Origin: an uncultured Paracoccaceae bacterium
GTDB lineage: Bacteria > Pseudomonadota > Alphaproteobacteria > Rhodobacterales > Rhodobacteraceae
NCBI GenBank assembly: GCA_951812305.1
Contig: CATOSB010000004.1
Span: 62,001 to 126,000, forward strand
DNA length: 64,000 nucleotides
Reading direction: 5' to 3'
In this document: piece after piece, positions 48,509-57,817 of the stretch
Layout of the letters: each line of letters starts with the position of its first letter
How positions within the stretch are numbered: position 1 is the first letter of the stretch
Notes under the pieces: generated by a model
The model's database searches: none
The model's input: the letters and a program-made list of their open reading frames with translations, nothing else
What the model was told of the DNA's origin: nothing
Program-made: the position numbers and the translations under genes

Positions 48509-48520
48509 CGGGAATTCAAA

Positions 48521-50299
48521 ATGCCGAGCTATGCCGCGCCAACAAACGACATGCAGTTCATTCTGCACGATGTCCTCAATATTTCGCAATCTGACATCGA
48601 CGGCTATGGCGATCTGGACGCCGACTTCACCGGTGCCATTCTGGAAGAGGCCGGAAAGATCGCCGCCGAGGTGCTGAACCCGCTGAACGCCTCGGGCGAT
48701 CAACAAGGATGCCGGATGGAAAACGGCGTCGTCTATACGCCCGACGGCTTCAAGGAAGCGTTCGAGCAGGTGAAAGAGGGCGGGTGGAATGGGCTCGACA
48801 TGCCCGAAGAATACGGCGGCCAGAATCTGCCATATGTCATCGGCACAACGATGGTCGAGATGTTTTCCAGCGCCAATCAGGCTTTCGCCATGTATCAGGG
48901 CCTGACCCACGGCGCGGCTTCGGCCATCTTGGCCCACGGGTCAGACGATCAAAAGGCGACTTACCTTCCAAACATGGTCAGTCTTGAATGGACCGGTACC
49001 ATGAACCTGACCGAACCGCATTGCGGCACCGATCTGGGCCTGATGCGCACCAAGGCCGAACCGCGAGCCGACGGCAGTTATCAGATCACCGGCCAGAAGA
49101 TATTCATCTCAGCCGGTGAGCATGATCTGGCCGACAACATCATCCACCTTGTGCTGGCCAAAATCCCCGGCGGGCCAGAGGGTATCAAAGGTGTATCACT
49201 TTTCATCGTGCCGAAATTCATGGTGAACGACGATGGCAGCCTCGGCGCTCGGAACGGCGTCGCCTGCGGCAAGATCGAAGAGAAAATGGGCATCCACGGC
49301 AATTCGACCTGTGTGATGAACTATGACGGCGCTGTTGGGTACCTGTTAGGTGAAGAGCATAAGGGCATGCGCGCCATGTTCACCATGATGAACGAGGCGC
49401 GGCTCGGCGTCGGGATGCAAGGCCTCGCGCAGGCCGAAATCGCCTATCAAAATGCGCTCGCCTATGCCAAAGATCGCTTGCAAGGCCGCGATGTGACAGG
49501 GGTGAAGAACCCCGAAGGTCCTGCCGACCCGCTCATTGTCCACCCCGACATCCGTCGCTCTCTGATGATGCAGAAATCCTTTACCGAAGGCGCGCGTGCT
49601 TTCCTTCTATGGGGTGCTATGCTGATCGACCAGTCGCATCGCGCCGGCGATGACGATGCCGAGGCCCTGGTCTCGCTCCTCACTCCCGTGATCAAAGGTT
49701 TCGTCACCGACGAGGGCTATGACATGACCGTGCGCGCCCAACAGGTCTATGGCGGGCATGGCTATATCGAGGAATGGGGTATGTCGCAGTTCACTCGCGA
49801 CGCCCGCATTGCCATGATCTACGAGGGCGCGAACGGCGTTCAGGCGCTGGACCTCGTCGGTCGTAAACTTCCCGCCTCGGGGGGTAAACCGGTGATGGCG
49901 TTTTTCGAACTGGTGAAGGATTTCATCAAGGAGAACGAAGACAACGCCGATCTGAAATCCGGCTTCCTCGATCCTTTGAAACAGGCTTCGAAAGATTTAC
50001 AGGCCGCGGGCATGTATTTCATGGCCGAGGGCATGAAAAACCCCAACGCCGCGCTCGCCGGGTCCTATGACTTCATGCATCTCTTCGGCCATACCTGCCT
50101 TGGCCTGATGTGGGCGAAGATGGCGAAAGCGGCACACACCGCCCTTGACGCCGGAACCGGGGATGCCACGTTCTTCGAGACGAAACTTGCGACCGGGCGC
50201 TTCTACATGGCCCGCCAACTGCCGATGACCGGCACGCTTCTGGCCCGTATCCAGTCGGGCGCGGATCCAGTCATGGAATTGGACGCGGCGAATTTCTGA
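48521..50299 (+). CDS. acyl-CoA dehydrogenase, DmdC-like long form
   Basis: 592 residues, longer than ordinary ~390-residue acyl-CoA dehydrogenases, with a C-terminal extra helical domain. Domains: helical N-terminal (1-~160), beta-domain with [19 protein letters not shown] and [15 protein letters not shown]-terminal helices with FAD-binding [15 protein letters not shown] and catalytic Glu in [14 protein letters not shown]. This long type is annotated in roseobacters either as 3-methylmercaptopropionyl-CoA dehydrogenase (DmdC) or as a long-chain acyl-CoA dehydrogenase. The beta-oxidation context favours a fatty-acyl role, but DMSP demethylation cannot be excluded. Directly after merR. Confidence 0.88.
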   Translation: MPSYAAPTNDMQFILHDVLNISQSDIDGYGDLDADFTGAILEEAGKIAAEVLNPLNASGDQQGCRMENGVVYTPDGFKEAFEQVKEGGWNGLDMPEEYGGQNLPYVIGTTMVEMFSSANQAFAMYQGLTHGAASAILAHGSDDQKATYLPNMVSLEWTGTMNLTEPHCGTDLGLMRTKAEPRADGSYQITGQKIFISAGEHDLADNIIHLVLAKIPGGPEGIKGVSLFIVPKFMVNDDGSLGARNGVACGKIEEKMGIHGNSTCVMNYDGAVGYLLGEEHKGMRAMFTMMNEARLGVGMQGLAQAEIAYQNALAYAKDRLQGRDVTGVKNPEGPADPLIVHPDIRRSLMMQKSFTEGARAFLLWGAMLIDQSHRAGDDDAEALVSLLTPVIKGFVTDEGYDMTVRAQQVYGGHGYIEEWGMSQFTRDARIAMIYEGANGVQALDLVGRKLPASGGKPVMAFFELVKDFIKENEDNADLKSGFLDPLKQASKDLQAAGMYFMAEGMKNPNAALAGSYDFMHLFGHTCLGLMWAKMAKAAHTALDAGTGDATFFETKLATGRFYMARQLPMTGTLLARIQSGADPVMELDAANF

Positions 50300-50320
50300 G
50301 CCATTGCTACCGGAGGACCC

Positions 50321-50533
50321 ATGCCTAAACGCTTTCGCCTGACCCGCCGCTTCAATGCGGCCATGACCGAGGACGGCTATCGCCGACTGCGCCGCTTCTC
50401 TCAGGAGGCCGGGCTGGATGAGGGCGAGGCCTTGTCATTCCTGTTTGAACATTTCGACAGCGTCACCAATCACGAAAATCTCACTGCGCGGCTTCGGCTC
50501 TTCAATTCCGAGCTGGAAGCGCGCAAGAAGTAG
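50321..50533 (+). CDS. small basic hypothetical protein in the acyl-CoA operon
   Basis: 70 residues from ATG 50321 (RBS GGAGGACCC). Rich in Arg/Lys/Glu, predicted helical: [21 protein letters not shown] and [18 protein letters not shown]. The pattern of charged helices resembles small ribbon-helix-helix or regulatory proteins, but no signature is clear. It sits between two acyl-CoA dehydrogenases with short gaps (21 and 14 bp), so it is part of the operon. Confidence 0.7.
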   Translation: MPKRFRLTRRFNAAMTEDGYRRLRRFSQEAGLDEGEALSFLFEHFDSVTNHENLTARLRLFNSELEARKK

Positions 50534-50547
50534 GGGGAGGCGCAAAC

Positions 50548-51714
50548 ATGTTCGAGCAGACCAAATCCGCATGGATGACGGAAGAACACCAGATGATCGC
50601 GGAAATGACGCGAAGCTTCATCGAAACCGAATGGCAACCCCATTACGACCGCTGGCGCAAACAGGGTGAGATGGACAAATCGACCTGGAAACAGGCCGGT
50701 GAACTGGGTCTTCTGTGCCCCTCTGTGCCTGAAGAATATGGCGGTGCGGGCGGCGATTTCGGCCATGAGGCGGTGATTGGCATGGAACAATCCCGCGCCA
50801 ACCTCGCCAGCTGGGGAAACCCGATACACTCGACCATCGTGGCGCACTACATCCTGAATTACGGCTCCGAAGAACAGAAAACGCGCTGGCTGCCGAAAAT
50901 GGCGACCGGCGAATTGGTGACCGCGCTGGCGATGACCGAACCCTCGGGCGGTTCGGATCTGCAATCGCTGAAAACCCGCGCAGTGAAGGATGGCAACGTT
51001 TATCGCGTGACCGGCCAGAAGACATTTATCACCAACGGTCAGCATGCCGATTTGATCCTTGTCGCCACCAAGACCGACACCTCGCAAGGTGCCAAAGGCA
51101 TTTCGCTTGTGACGGTCGAAACCGAAGGCGCCGAGGGCTTCTCGCGCGGCCGCAACCTCGAAAAGATCGGTGCCCATGCCGCTGACACGTCGGAATTGTT
51201 TTTCGACAACGTCGCGGTGCCGCCGGAAAACATCCTCGGCGGAGAGGAGGGCCGGGGTTTTTATCAGATGATGGAACAACTGCCGCAGGAACGCTTGTCG
51301 ATTGGCGTCGGCGCGGTCGGTGCGATGGAAGGTGCGGTCGAACGCACCATAACCTATTGTCAGGAGCGCGAGGCCTTCGGCGGCAATCTGATGCAGTTCC
51401 AGAACACGCGGTTCAAACTGGCCGAATGCCTGACCAAAACCCGCGTTGCGCGCGCGTTTCTGGATGAATGCATCACCGAACACATGCGCGGCGAACTGAG
51501 CGTCGAAAAAGCCGCGATGGCGAAATATTGGCTGACAGATACCCAGGGCGAAGTGCTGGACGACTGCCTGCAGCTCCACGGCGGTTACGGGTTCATGCAG
51601 GAATACGCGGTCGCTGAGATGTGGACAGATGCACGCGTCCAACGCATCTATGGCGGCACAAATGAGATCATGAAGGAACTGATCGCGCGCGGATTTGCTG
51701 GAAAGCAGACGTGA
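50548..51714 (+). CDS. acyl-CoA dehydrogenase
   Basis: 388 residues, normal length. [20 protein letters not shown] and [22 protein letters not shown] are FAD- and substrate-binding signatures. The C-terminal part has [20 protein letters not shown] and the catalytic-loop [16 protein letters not shown]. Oxidises an acyl-CoA to the enoyl-CoA and passes electrons to ETF. The N-terminal [20 protein letters not shown] is typical of the medium or branched-chain type. The chain-length specificity cannot be read. Confidence 0.93.
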   Translation: MFEQTKSAWMTEEHQMIAEMTRSFIETEWQPHYDRWRKQGEMDKSTWKQAGELGLLCPSVPEEYGGAGGDFGHEAVIGMEQSRANLASWGNPIHSTIVAHYILNYGSEEQKTRWLPKMATGELVTALAMTEPSGGSDLQSLKTRAVKDGNVYRVTGQKTFITNGQHADLILVATKTDTSQGAKGISLVTVETEGAEGFSRGRNLEKIGAHAADTSELFFDNVAVPPENILGGEEGRGFYQMMEQLPQERLSIGVGAVGAMEGAVERTITYCQEREAFGGNLMQFQNTRFKLAECLTKTRVARAFLDECITEHMRGELSVEKAAMAKYWLTDTQGEVLDDCLQLHGGYGFMQEYAVAEMWTDARVQRIYGGTNEIMKELIARGFAGKQT

Positions 51715-52073
51715 CGGAATTGAACGCCATTTCAAGTTTCGCTGCGCCCACGGCGCGTCGACTCGCGACTTCCCGCCGGGAAGTCGCCAAACGCCGCGAT
51801 GCGGCGTGCCTCCGGCGGGAGTATTTGAACCAGGGTGAAAGAGCCAAAGCTCCGCCCCGCCATCGACTTGCCTATGGCATCGACAACGGGGCGTCACCCT
51901 GTGCGGTCATCAGCTCTCCAGCCTGTACCGCGGACCCAGGAAACACCTTTAAGGTTAAGCGAACCTTAAGCTTCGTCACCCTGTCAGAAATACTCCGGGG
52001 GGGTTTGGGGGGCTGGCCCCCCAATCGGTCGGATGGGCATCAGCCCATTCGAAATCAGATTAGGGAGCACCAT
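51715..52073. other. gene-free 359-bp stretch with three palindromes
   Basis: Although the downstream frame stays open through it, the amino-acid pattern is not protein-like and the GST start at 52074 has its own AGGGAG. It contains hairpin GCGACTTCCC-GCC-GGGAAGTCGC (51765-51787), the dyad TTAAGGTT-N5-AACCTTAA (51949-51969), and near-inverted copies CCGGCGGGAGTATTT (51812-51826) and AAATACTCCGGGG (51988-52000). The last is followed by GGGGGGCTGGCCCCCC, another palindrome. A mobile or processed intergenic repeat inside an operon is likely. Confidence 0.6.
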
Positions 52074-52709
52074 ATGACTATCGAACTCCACTGCTTCGGC
52101 GAGTCGGGCAATTCCTATAAGGCCGCGCTGGCGCTGGAACTCTCCGGACTCGACTGGAAACCCATCAAGGTCGATTTCTTCGGCGGTGCCACCCGCGCCC
52201 CGGAATATCGCGCGCATGAAAATGTCATGGGCGAGGCGCCCTATCTTGTCGATGGCGATATCCGCCTCACCCAATCCGGCGCGATCCAGCAGTATATAAC
52301 CGACAGGACCGGCAAATTCGGCGGCGCGGCTCAGGACAAATACGAGGTCCTGCGCTGGGTGCTCTGGGACAACCACAAGCTGTCATCCCAGGCCGGTATG
52401 ACCCGGTTCCTGATGAACTTCCTGCCGGAACAGCACCGCAACGCAGATGTTATCGCCTTCGCGCAGGGCCGCCTGAAAGCCGCCTATCAGGTTCTCGACG
52501 CCCATCTCGAGGGCCGCGACTGGATCGTCGGTGACGCCATCACCAATGCCGACATTTCCTGTTGCGGTTATCTGTTCTACCGCGAGCCCTTCGGTTTCGA
52601 CCGCGCAGACTGGCCCAATATCGATCGCTGGCTGACCAACATCCAGAACACACCCGGCTGGAAACACCCTTATGATTTGATGCCCGGACACCCCTCTGAC
52701 CGGGCTTGA
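52074..52709 (+). CDS. glutathione S-transferase family protein
   Basis: 211 residues from ATG 52074. N-terminal thioredoxin fold: IELHCFGESGNSYKAALALELSG, and GEAPYLVDGDIRLTQSGAI containing the cis-Pro and the glutamate-Ser glutathione-binding motif. C-terminal helices with DWIVGDAITNADIS, the N-capping box of GSTs. A Ser (SGNS) is the likely thiol-activating residue, as in theta/nu-like GSTs. It may protect against or process reactive acyl intermediates, or handle a glutathione adduct made in the same operon. Confidence 0.92.
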   Translation: MTIELHCFGESGNSYKAALALELSGLDWKPIKVDFFGGATRAPEYRAHENVMGEAPYLVDGDIRLTQSGAIQQYITDRTGKFGGAAQDKYEVLRWVLWDNHKLSSQAGMTRFLMNFLPEQHRNADVIAFAQGRLKAAYQVLDAHLEGRDWIVGDAITNADISCCGYLFYREPFGFDRADWPNIDRWLTNIQNTPGWKHPYDLMPGHPSDRA

Positions 52710-52719
52710 GGAGACCAAA

Positions 52720-53931
52720 ATGGAAGACGCCTATATCTACGACGCCGTGCGAAGCCCACGCGGCAAGGGCCGCAAGGATGGCGCGCTGCATGAGGTGACA
52801 GCTGCCAAACTCAGCGCTGATATGCTGAACGCGCTGAAGGAACGCAATAACCTTGAGGGCCACGCCGTCGAGGACGTGATCTGGGGCAACGTCACCCAAG
52901 TGGGCGAGCAGGGCGCGTGCCTCGCAAGAACCGCTGTTTTGGCGAGCAACCTCGACGAATCCATCCCCGGCGTTTCGATCAACCGTTTCTGCGCCTCTGG
53001 CTTGGAAGCCGTCAACATGGCCGCCAATCAGGTGCGCGGCGGGGCAGGGGATGCCTATATCGCCGGCGGTGTGGAATGCATGTCCCGTGTGCCGATGGGC
53101 AGCGACGGCGGTGCGATTGCGGCTGATCCGACGATTGCGATGAAATCCTATTTCGTGCCGCAGGGGATATCCTCGGACATCATCGCCACCGAATACGGGT
53201 TCACCCGCGACGATGCCGACGAACTGGCCGTGCGCAGCCAGAACCGTGCCAAGGCGGCCTGGGATGACCATCGCTTTGACAAAACTGTGGTTCCGGTCAA
53301 GGACATGAACGGACTGACGATTCTGGACAATGACGAATACATGCGCCCCGGCACCGACATGCAGGCGCTGGGGGCTCTGAACCCTTCCTTTCAGCAGATA
53401 GGTGAGGTCATGCCCGGCTTCGACGCCATTGCACTGATGAAGTATCCGCATCTGGAGAAGATCAATCACATCCACCACGCCGGGAACTCTTCCGGCATTG
53501 TGGATGGCGCCGCGGCGATCCTGATCGGCAACAAGGCATATGGCGATAAGCACGGGGTAAAGCCCCGCGCCCGGATCAAGGCCACCGCAAAGATCGGCAC
53601 AGACCCGACAATCATGCTGACTGGCCCAGTGCCGGTGACCCAGAAGATCATGGCGGATTCCGGTATGGAAATCAGCGACATCGACCTTTTCGAGGTCAAC
53701 GAAGCCTTCGCATCCGTCGTCCTGCGGTTCATGCAGGCCTTCGACGTCGACCCGGACGTCGTGAATATGAACGGTGGTTCAATTGCGATGGGCCATCCTC
53801 TTGGCGCAACCGGCGCGATCATCCTTGGCACGCTCTTGGACGAGATGGAGCGCACCGACCGGGAAACCGGCCTCGCCACGCTCTGCATCGGGTCCGGTAT
53901 GGGCGCGGCCACGGTGATTGAGAGGGTCTGA
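52720..53931 (+). CDS. acetyl-CoA C-acyltransferase (3-ketoacyl-CoA thiolase)
   Basis: 403 residues from ATG 52720, RBS GAGGAG. Catalytic Cys in INRFCASGLEAVNMAANQV, catalytic His in GGSIAMGHPLGATGA and the closing CIGSGMGAATV. Splits 3-ketoacyl-CoA into acetyl-CoA and a shorter acyl-CoA. The gene order acyl-CoA dehydrogenases, thiolase, multifunctional enzyme gives a complete beta-oxidation spiral. Confidence 0.96.
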   Translation: MEDAYIYDAVRSPRGKGRKDGALHEVTAAKLSADMLNALKERNNLEGHAVEDVIWGNVTQVGEQGACLARTAVLASNLDESIPGVSINRFCASGLEAVNMAANQVRGGAGDAYIAGGVECMSRVPMGSDGGAIAADPTIAMKSYFVPQGISSDIIATEYGFTRDDADELAVRSQNRAKAAWDDHRFDKTVVPVKDMNGLTILDNDEYMRPGTDMQALGALNPSFQQIGEVMPGFDAIALMKYPHLEKINHIHHAGNSSGIVDGAAAILIGNKAYGDKHGVKPRARIKATAKIGTDPTIMLTGPVPVTQKIMADSGMEISDIDLFEVNEAFASVVLRFMQAFDVDPDVVNMNGGSIAMGHPLGATGAIILGTLLDEMERTDRETGLATLCIGSGMGAATVIERV

Positions 53932-54395
53932 TGCCCAAAGTCGACGTCCAGATTATTGCGCCGGAAGTCTTTGGCACAGATGACCCCTGCGGTCCCGGCG
54001 AACGGTTGAATCTGGGAGATGCTGGTGGCCTGACACAGTTCGGCGTGGCCATCGAAACGCTGCGGCCCGGCTCGCGGTCTTCTGAACGTCATTGGCATGA
54101 GGCGCAGGACGAATTTCTGATGATGTTGGGCGGAGAGGCCGTACTTGTCGAGGAAGGCGGTGAAACAACACTGCGGGCAGGCGATTTTGCCGCGTGGCAG
54201 GCAGGCGTCGCAAATGCGCATCGCCTGATCAACCGCTCTGACCGCGACATCCGGTTTCTTGTAGTTGGAATGAGAACTGCGTCCGATGTTGTGCACTATC
54301 CCGATTTGGGCCGCCGAAAGGAGACTCATTCAGACGGAACCAGCACAACCTATCTCGACGATGAGCACGTTTTGCCGAAACAGGGAGACATATGA
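53931..54395 (+). CDS. cupin-domain protein (tandem pair, member 1)
   Basis: 154 residues. Overlaps the thiolase stop by TGATG. The cupin core has the first motif GSRSSERHWHEAQDEFLMML (metal-binding H-W-H and E) and the second in WQAGVANAHRLINRSD. It shares the MPKVD start and the block LGDAGGLTQFG with the next gene, so they are tandem duplicates. The metal ligands are present, so a metal-dependent enzyme (isomerase, lyase or dioxygenase) is possible. Which reaction is unknown. Confidence 0.88.
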   Translation: MPKVDVQIIAPEVFGTDDPCGPGERLNLGDAGGLTQFGVAIETLRPGSRSSERHWHEAQDEFLMMLGGEAVLVEEGGETTLRAGDFAAWQAGVANAHRLINRSDRDIRFLVVGMRTASDVVHYPDLGRRKETHSDGTSTTYLDDEHVLPKQGDI

Positions 54396-54868
54396 TGCCC
54401 AAGGTCGACATCTCGCAGGTCCCTGTTAAAATCGGCTCCGTTTATCCCGAACCCTATGCCTCGATGATGGCCGGTCGGTCTTCGCAACGGCTGGGGGATG
54501 CCGGCGGGCTGACGCAGTTTGGCGCGAACATCACCATACTGGCGCCGGGTGCGATGTCGTCGATGCGCCATTGGCACCTGAATGAGGATGAATTCGTGAT
54601 GGTGACCGAGGGCGAGGTGACCCTTGTCGATGACACCGGCGAAACGGTGATGCGCCCGGGTGATTGCGCCGCCTTCCCGGCAGGCGATGAAAACGGCCAT
54701 CACTTCGTGAACAATTCGGATAGTGAGGCAAGATTTTTGGTCATCGGCACCCGGTTGACTGATGAGACCGCCTATTATTCCGATGTCGATATGATGGTCA
54801 CACAAAAGGACGGGCATCAGAAATTCACCAAGCGCGACGGAACGCTATTGCGCGAGGGCCCGGAATGA
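54392..54868 (+). CDS. cupin-domain protein (tandem pair, member 2)
   Basis: 158 residues from ATG 54392, overlapping the previous stop by ATGA. Similar to the 53931 protein throughout: SSQRLGDAGGLTQFGANI, GAMSSMRHWHLNEDEFVMV and FPAGDENGHHFVNNSDSEAR. The second His motif is GHHFVN. Two cupins of this size side by side could form a heterodimer. It overlaps the GFA gene by ATGA. Confidence 0.88.
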   Translation: MMPKVDISQVPVKIGSVYPEPYASMMAGRSSQRLGDAGGLTQFGANITILAPGAMSSMRHWHLNEDEFVMVTEGEVTLVDDTGETVMRPGDCAAFPAGDENGHHFVNNSDSEARFLVIGTRLTDETAYYSDVDMMVTQKDGHQKFTKRDGTLLREGPE

Positions 54869-55254
54869 GTGCGCTGATTGGCGGCTGCGCCTGCGGGCAG
54901 GTGAAGTTTCGCGCTGAAGGCGGGGCGAAATTCGCCTTTATCTGCCATTGCCGCGCCTGTCAACATCTGTCCGGCACAGGCCACGCGGCAGCCGTGGCCA
55001 GCGACCGCGATCAGTTCACCGTCAGCGGGAATCCTGCCGTTTTCACCCGGCCCAGTGATTCAGGTCACGAGGTTTCACAACATTTCTGCCAGACTTGCGG
55101 CAGCCCGCTTTACAACACCATGACCCGGGGTCCGGGGCTTGTGATGATTGATTGGGGCGCACTTGATGACCCCTCCGCCATCACACCGGACCGGGTATTT
55201 GAAGAACACAATGCCGCCGATTGGGACCGCGTCCCATGGCACGAATACGCTTGA
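54865..55254 (+). CDS. GFA (glutathione-dependent formaldehyde-activating) family protein
   Basis: 129 residues. Four zinc-binding pairs typical of the family: GGCACGQVKF, CHCRACQHLSG and FCQTCGSPL, with conserved Cys in C-x-C and C-x-x-C patterns. The archetype adds formaldehyde to glutathione, but most members have unknown activity. Position in the acyl-CoA operon next to a GST suggests a glutathione-linked step. Overlaps cupin 2 by 4 bp. Confidence 0.92.
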   Translation: MSALIGGCACGQVKFRAEGGAKFAFICHCRACQHLSGTGHAAAVASDRDQFTVSGNPAVFTRPSDSGHEVSQHFCQTCGSPLYNTMTRGPGLVMIDWGALDDPSAITPDRVFEEHNAADWDRVPWHEYA

Positions 55255-55269
55255 AGGAGCTTAAGACAA

Positions 55270-57462
55270 ATGGCTGATTTCACATACAAAGTCGATCCCG
55301 ACGGCGTAGCCATAATCACCTGGGATTGCCCCGACAAATCGATGAACGTCCTCAGCCGAGAGGCAACGCCGTTGGTCGACAGCATGATCGATAAGGCGCT
55401 GGCCGATGACGCGGTGAAGGGCGTGGTCATCACCTCCGCCAAGCCGGATTTCGCCGGGGGCATGGACCTGAACGTGTTGGCCTCGATCAAGGCAGAAGCG
55501 GGCGACAACCCGGCGCAAGCGCTGTTTGATTTCACCATGGCGGGCCATGCCATGCTGCGCAAAATCGAGCGTGCCGGTATGGACCCAAAAACCAACAAAG
55601 GGGGCAAGCCGATTGCCTGCGCGATCCCGGGCACCACGCTGGGCATCGGCTATGAAATCGCGCTGGCGACGCATCGCATCTTTGCCGCCGACAACCCGAA
55701 GGCCAAGATTGGGCTGCCGGAAATCCTCGTCGGTCTGTTCCCCGGCGCCGGTGGCACCACGCGGCTGGTGCGCAAGATGGGTGCGATGGCCGCCGCCCCG
55801 TTCCTTTTGGAGGGCAAACTCAGCAATCCGCAAAAGGCCAGGGCCGCGGGTCTGATCGACGAAGTGGTCGATGACCCGGTCGCTGCGGCGAAGGAATGGG
55901 TTCTGAATGCGGGTGACGCCGACATCGTCAAACCATGGGACCAGAAAGGCTACAAGATGCCCGGCGGAGCGCCGTATCATCCGTCGGGTTTCATGACCTA
56001 CGTGGGCGCCTCGGCGATGGTCCACGGCAAGACGCAGGGCGTCTATCCGGCGGCCAAGGCATTGCTGGCGGCGGCCTATGAAGGCGCGATTGTGCCGTTC
56101 GACACAGCGCTGAAAATCGAGGCGCGGCATTTCACGTCTGTCCTGATGCACCCGACATCATCCGCGATGATCCGGTCGCTTTTCATCAACAAGGGCGCGC
56201 TTGAGAAAGGCGCGAATCGTCCGTCAGTGGACGACCAGAAGGTGCGTAAGGTCGGCGTTCTCGGCGCGGGCATGATGGGCGCGGGTATTTCGCTGGTTTC
56301 GGCTATGGCCGGGATCGAGGTCGTTCTGATCGACCAGACCCAGGAAGCCGCCGACAAGGGCAAGGACTATACCGCGAGTTATATGGACAAAGGAATCCAG
56401 CGCAAAAAGGCCACGCCGGAGAAGAAAGAGGCCGCGCTGGGCCTGATCACGGCCACCACCGATCTTGATGCGCTGACAGGCTGCGATTTGATCGTCGAGG
56501 CGGTGTTCGAGGACCCCGGCGTCAAGGCGGAGATGACCAAGAAGGTCGAGGCGATCATCGGCGACGACTGCATCTTCGCCTCCAACACCTCGACCCTGCC
56601 GATCACTGAGCTGGCGAAAGCGAGTATCCGGCCCGAGCAGTTCATCGGCATCCACTTCTTTTCACCCGTCGAACGCATGATGCTGGTCGAAATCATCAAG
56701 GGCAAAGAGACTGGCGACCGTGCCGTTGCAAAAGCCCTTGATTACGTTCGGCAAATCCGCAAAACGCCCATCGTCGTCAACGACGCGCGGTTCTTCTATG
56801 CCAACCGCTGCATCATCCCCTACATCAACGAAGGTGTGCGGATGATCGGCGAAGGTGTCGAACCCGCGCTGATCGAAAACGCCGCGAAACAGCTGGGCTT
56901 TCCGGTCGGGCCGCTGCAACTGAACGACGAGACCTCCATTGACCTGGGCGTCAAAATCGCCAAAGCGACCAAGGCCGCATTGGGCGACGATTACGATGCG
57001 GGCGCGGCGGATGAGGTTCTTTTCTGGCTCTTCGAACAGGGCCGTCTGGGGCGCAAATCGAGCGCCGGGTACTACGACTATGACGAAAAAGGTAAGCGCA
57101 CGAAGTTGTGGCCTGGCCTGCGTGAGAAATACCTGAAAGAAGACCAGCCCGATTTCACAGAGGTCCAGCACCGCCTGATGATGGCGCAGGTTCTGGAAGC
57201 CGTTCGCGCGCTGGAAGAGGGCGTGCTGATGGATATCCGCGAAGGCGACGTCGGGGCCGTTCTTGGCTGGGGCTTTGCGCCCTGGTCCGGCGGGCCGTTT
57301 TCATGGCTCGATATGATCGGCGCAGGGAAGGCGGTTGAAATCTGCGAAGGTCTGGCGGCAGGCCACGGCAAACGCTTTGAGGCGCCCGCTCTGTTGCGTG
57401 ACATCGCGAAAAAGGGCGAGACGTTCTATGGCCGTTTCAGCGAAGAAGCGAGAGCGGCGTAA
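55270..57462 (+). CDS. multifunctional enoyl-CoA hydratase / 3-hydroxyacyl-CoA dehydrogenase
   Basis: 730 residues, RBS AAGGAGCTTAAGACAA. Crotonase part (1-~300): KPIACAIPGTTLGIGYEIAL and LPEILVGLFPGAGGTTRLVR with the catalytic Glu pair region. NAD-binding dehydrogenase part (~318-490): VGVLGAGMMGAGISLVSAMA, FASNTSTLPITEL and HFFSPVERMMLVEIIKG (catalytic His). C-terminal 3HCDH repeat (~510-725). This is the FadB/FadJ-type enzyme that converts enoyl-CoA to 3-ketoacyl-CoA, the substrate of the thiolase upstream. Last gene of the operon. Confidence 0.95.
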   Translation: MADFTYKVDPDGVAIITWDCPDKSMNVLSREATPLVDSMIDKALADDAVKGVVITSAKPDFAGGMDLNVLASIKAEAGDNPAQALFDFTMAGHAMLRKIERAGMDPKTNKGGKPIACAIPGTTLGIGYEIALATHRIFAADNPKAKIGLPEILVGLFPGAGGTTRLVRKMGAMAAAPFLLEGKLSNPQKARAAGLIDEVVDDPVAAAKEWVLNAGDADIVKPWDQKGYKMPGGAPYHPSGFMTYVGASAMVHGKTQGVYPAAKALLAAAYEGAIVPFDTALKIEARHFTSVLMHPTSSAMIRSLFINKGALEKGANRPSVDDQKVRKVGVLGAGMMGAGISLVSAMAGIEVVLIDQTQEAADKGKDYTASYMDKGIQRKKATPEKKEAALGLITATTDLDALTGCDLIVEAVFEDPGVKAEMTKKVEAIIGDDCIFASNTSTLPITELAKASIRPEQFIGIHFFSPVERMMLVEIIKGKETGDRAVAKALDYVRQIRKTPIVVNDARFFYANRCIIPYINEGVRMIGEGVEPALIENAAKQLGFPVGPLQLNDETSIDLGVKIAKATKAALGDDYDAGAADEVLFWLFEQGRLGRKSSAGYYDYDEKGKRTKLWPGLREKYLKEDQPDFTEVQHRLMMAQVLEAVRALEEGVLMDIREGDVGAVLGWGFAPWSGGPFSWLDMIGAGKAVEICEGLAAGHGKRFEAPALLRDIAKKGETFYGRFSEEARAA

Positions 57463-57817
57463 GCCGCGGAATCCATGATGTCGTTGACCTGATCCGGGCG
57501 CGGCGTCTTCGAATACTGACGGCAAACGCGGTTTGATTACGTAGTTTTGGGCCGGTGCGGTCATTCCGCCGATCTGGACGCACGCGGAATCAAGGCCAAA
57601 GGCCGCCGCGTGATCGCCTGCCCGTCCCGCCGGGCTGGCGATTTGGTGAGACCGGGCGCAAGCCGTTGATGTTTTCCGGACTTGGATGGGATAAATCTGG
57701 TATCCTCGCAAGGTCGCATCGCCACCCCACGGGCAGGCAATCGCTCGGCTCATCGCAAATCAGCAAACGTTCGTTTCGGCCCAATCCGAGTTTGTCTCAA
57801 TGCCCTTGCCTTGAACC
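57463..57817. other. gene-free convergent interval holding repeat copy C
   Basis: No coding frame supported. Positions 57548-57783 are repeat copy C. The ~85 bp before it show no terminator with a T run. Confidence 0.6.
57548..57783 (+). repeat. palindromic repeat element, copy C (236 bp, without nested insert)
   Basis: Left end TGGGCCGGTGCGGTCATTCC, right end AACGTTCGTTTCGGCCCAA; the tips pair but the rest of the terminal repeats has diverged. Arms GCCGCGTGATCGCCTGCCCG and CGGGCAGGCAATCGCTCGGC are well kept. It has the uninterrupted junction CCCGTCCCGCCGGGCTGGCG, which shows where the 66-bp insert entered copies A and B. It fills the convergent gap before dacB. Confidence 0.8.

Noticed and set aside
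48521..50299. Naming the long acyl-CoA dehydrogenase dmdC outright
   Set aside because: The surrounding genes are general beta-oxidation; dmdA, dmdB and dmdD are not in the window, so substrate is not decided.
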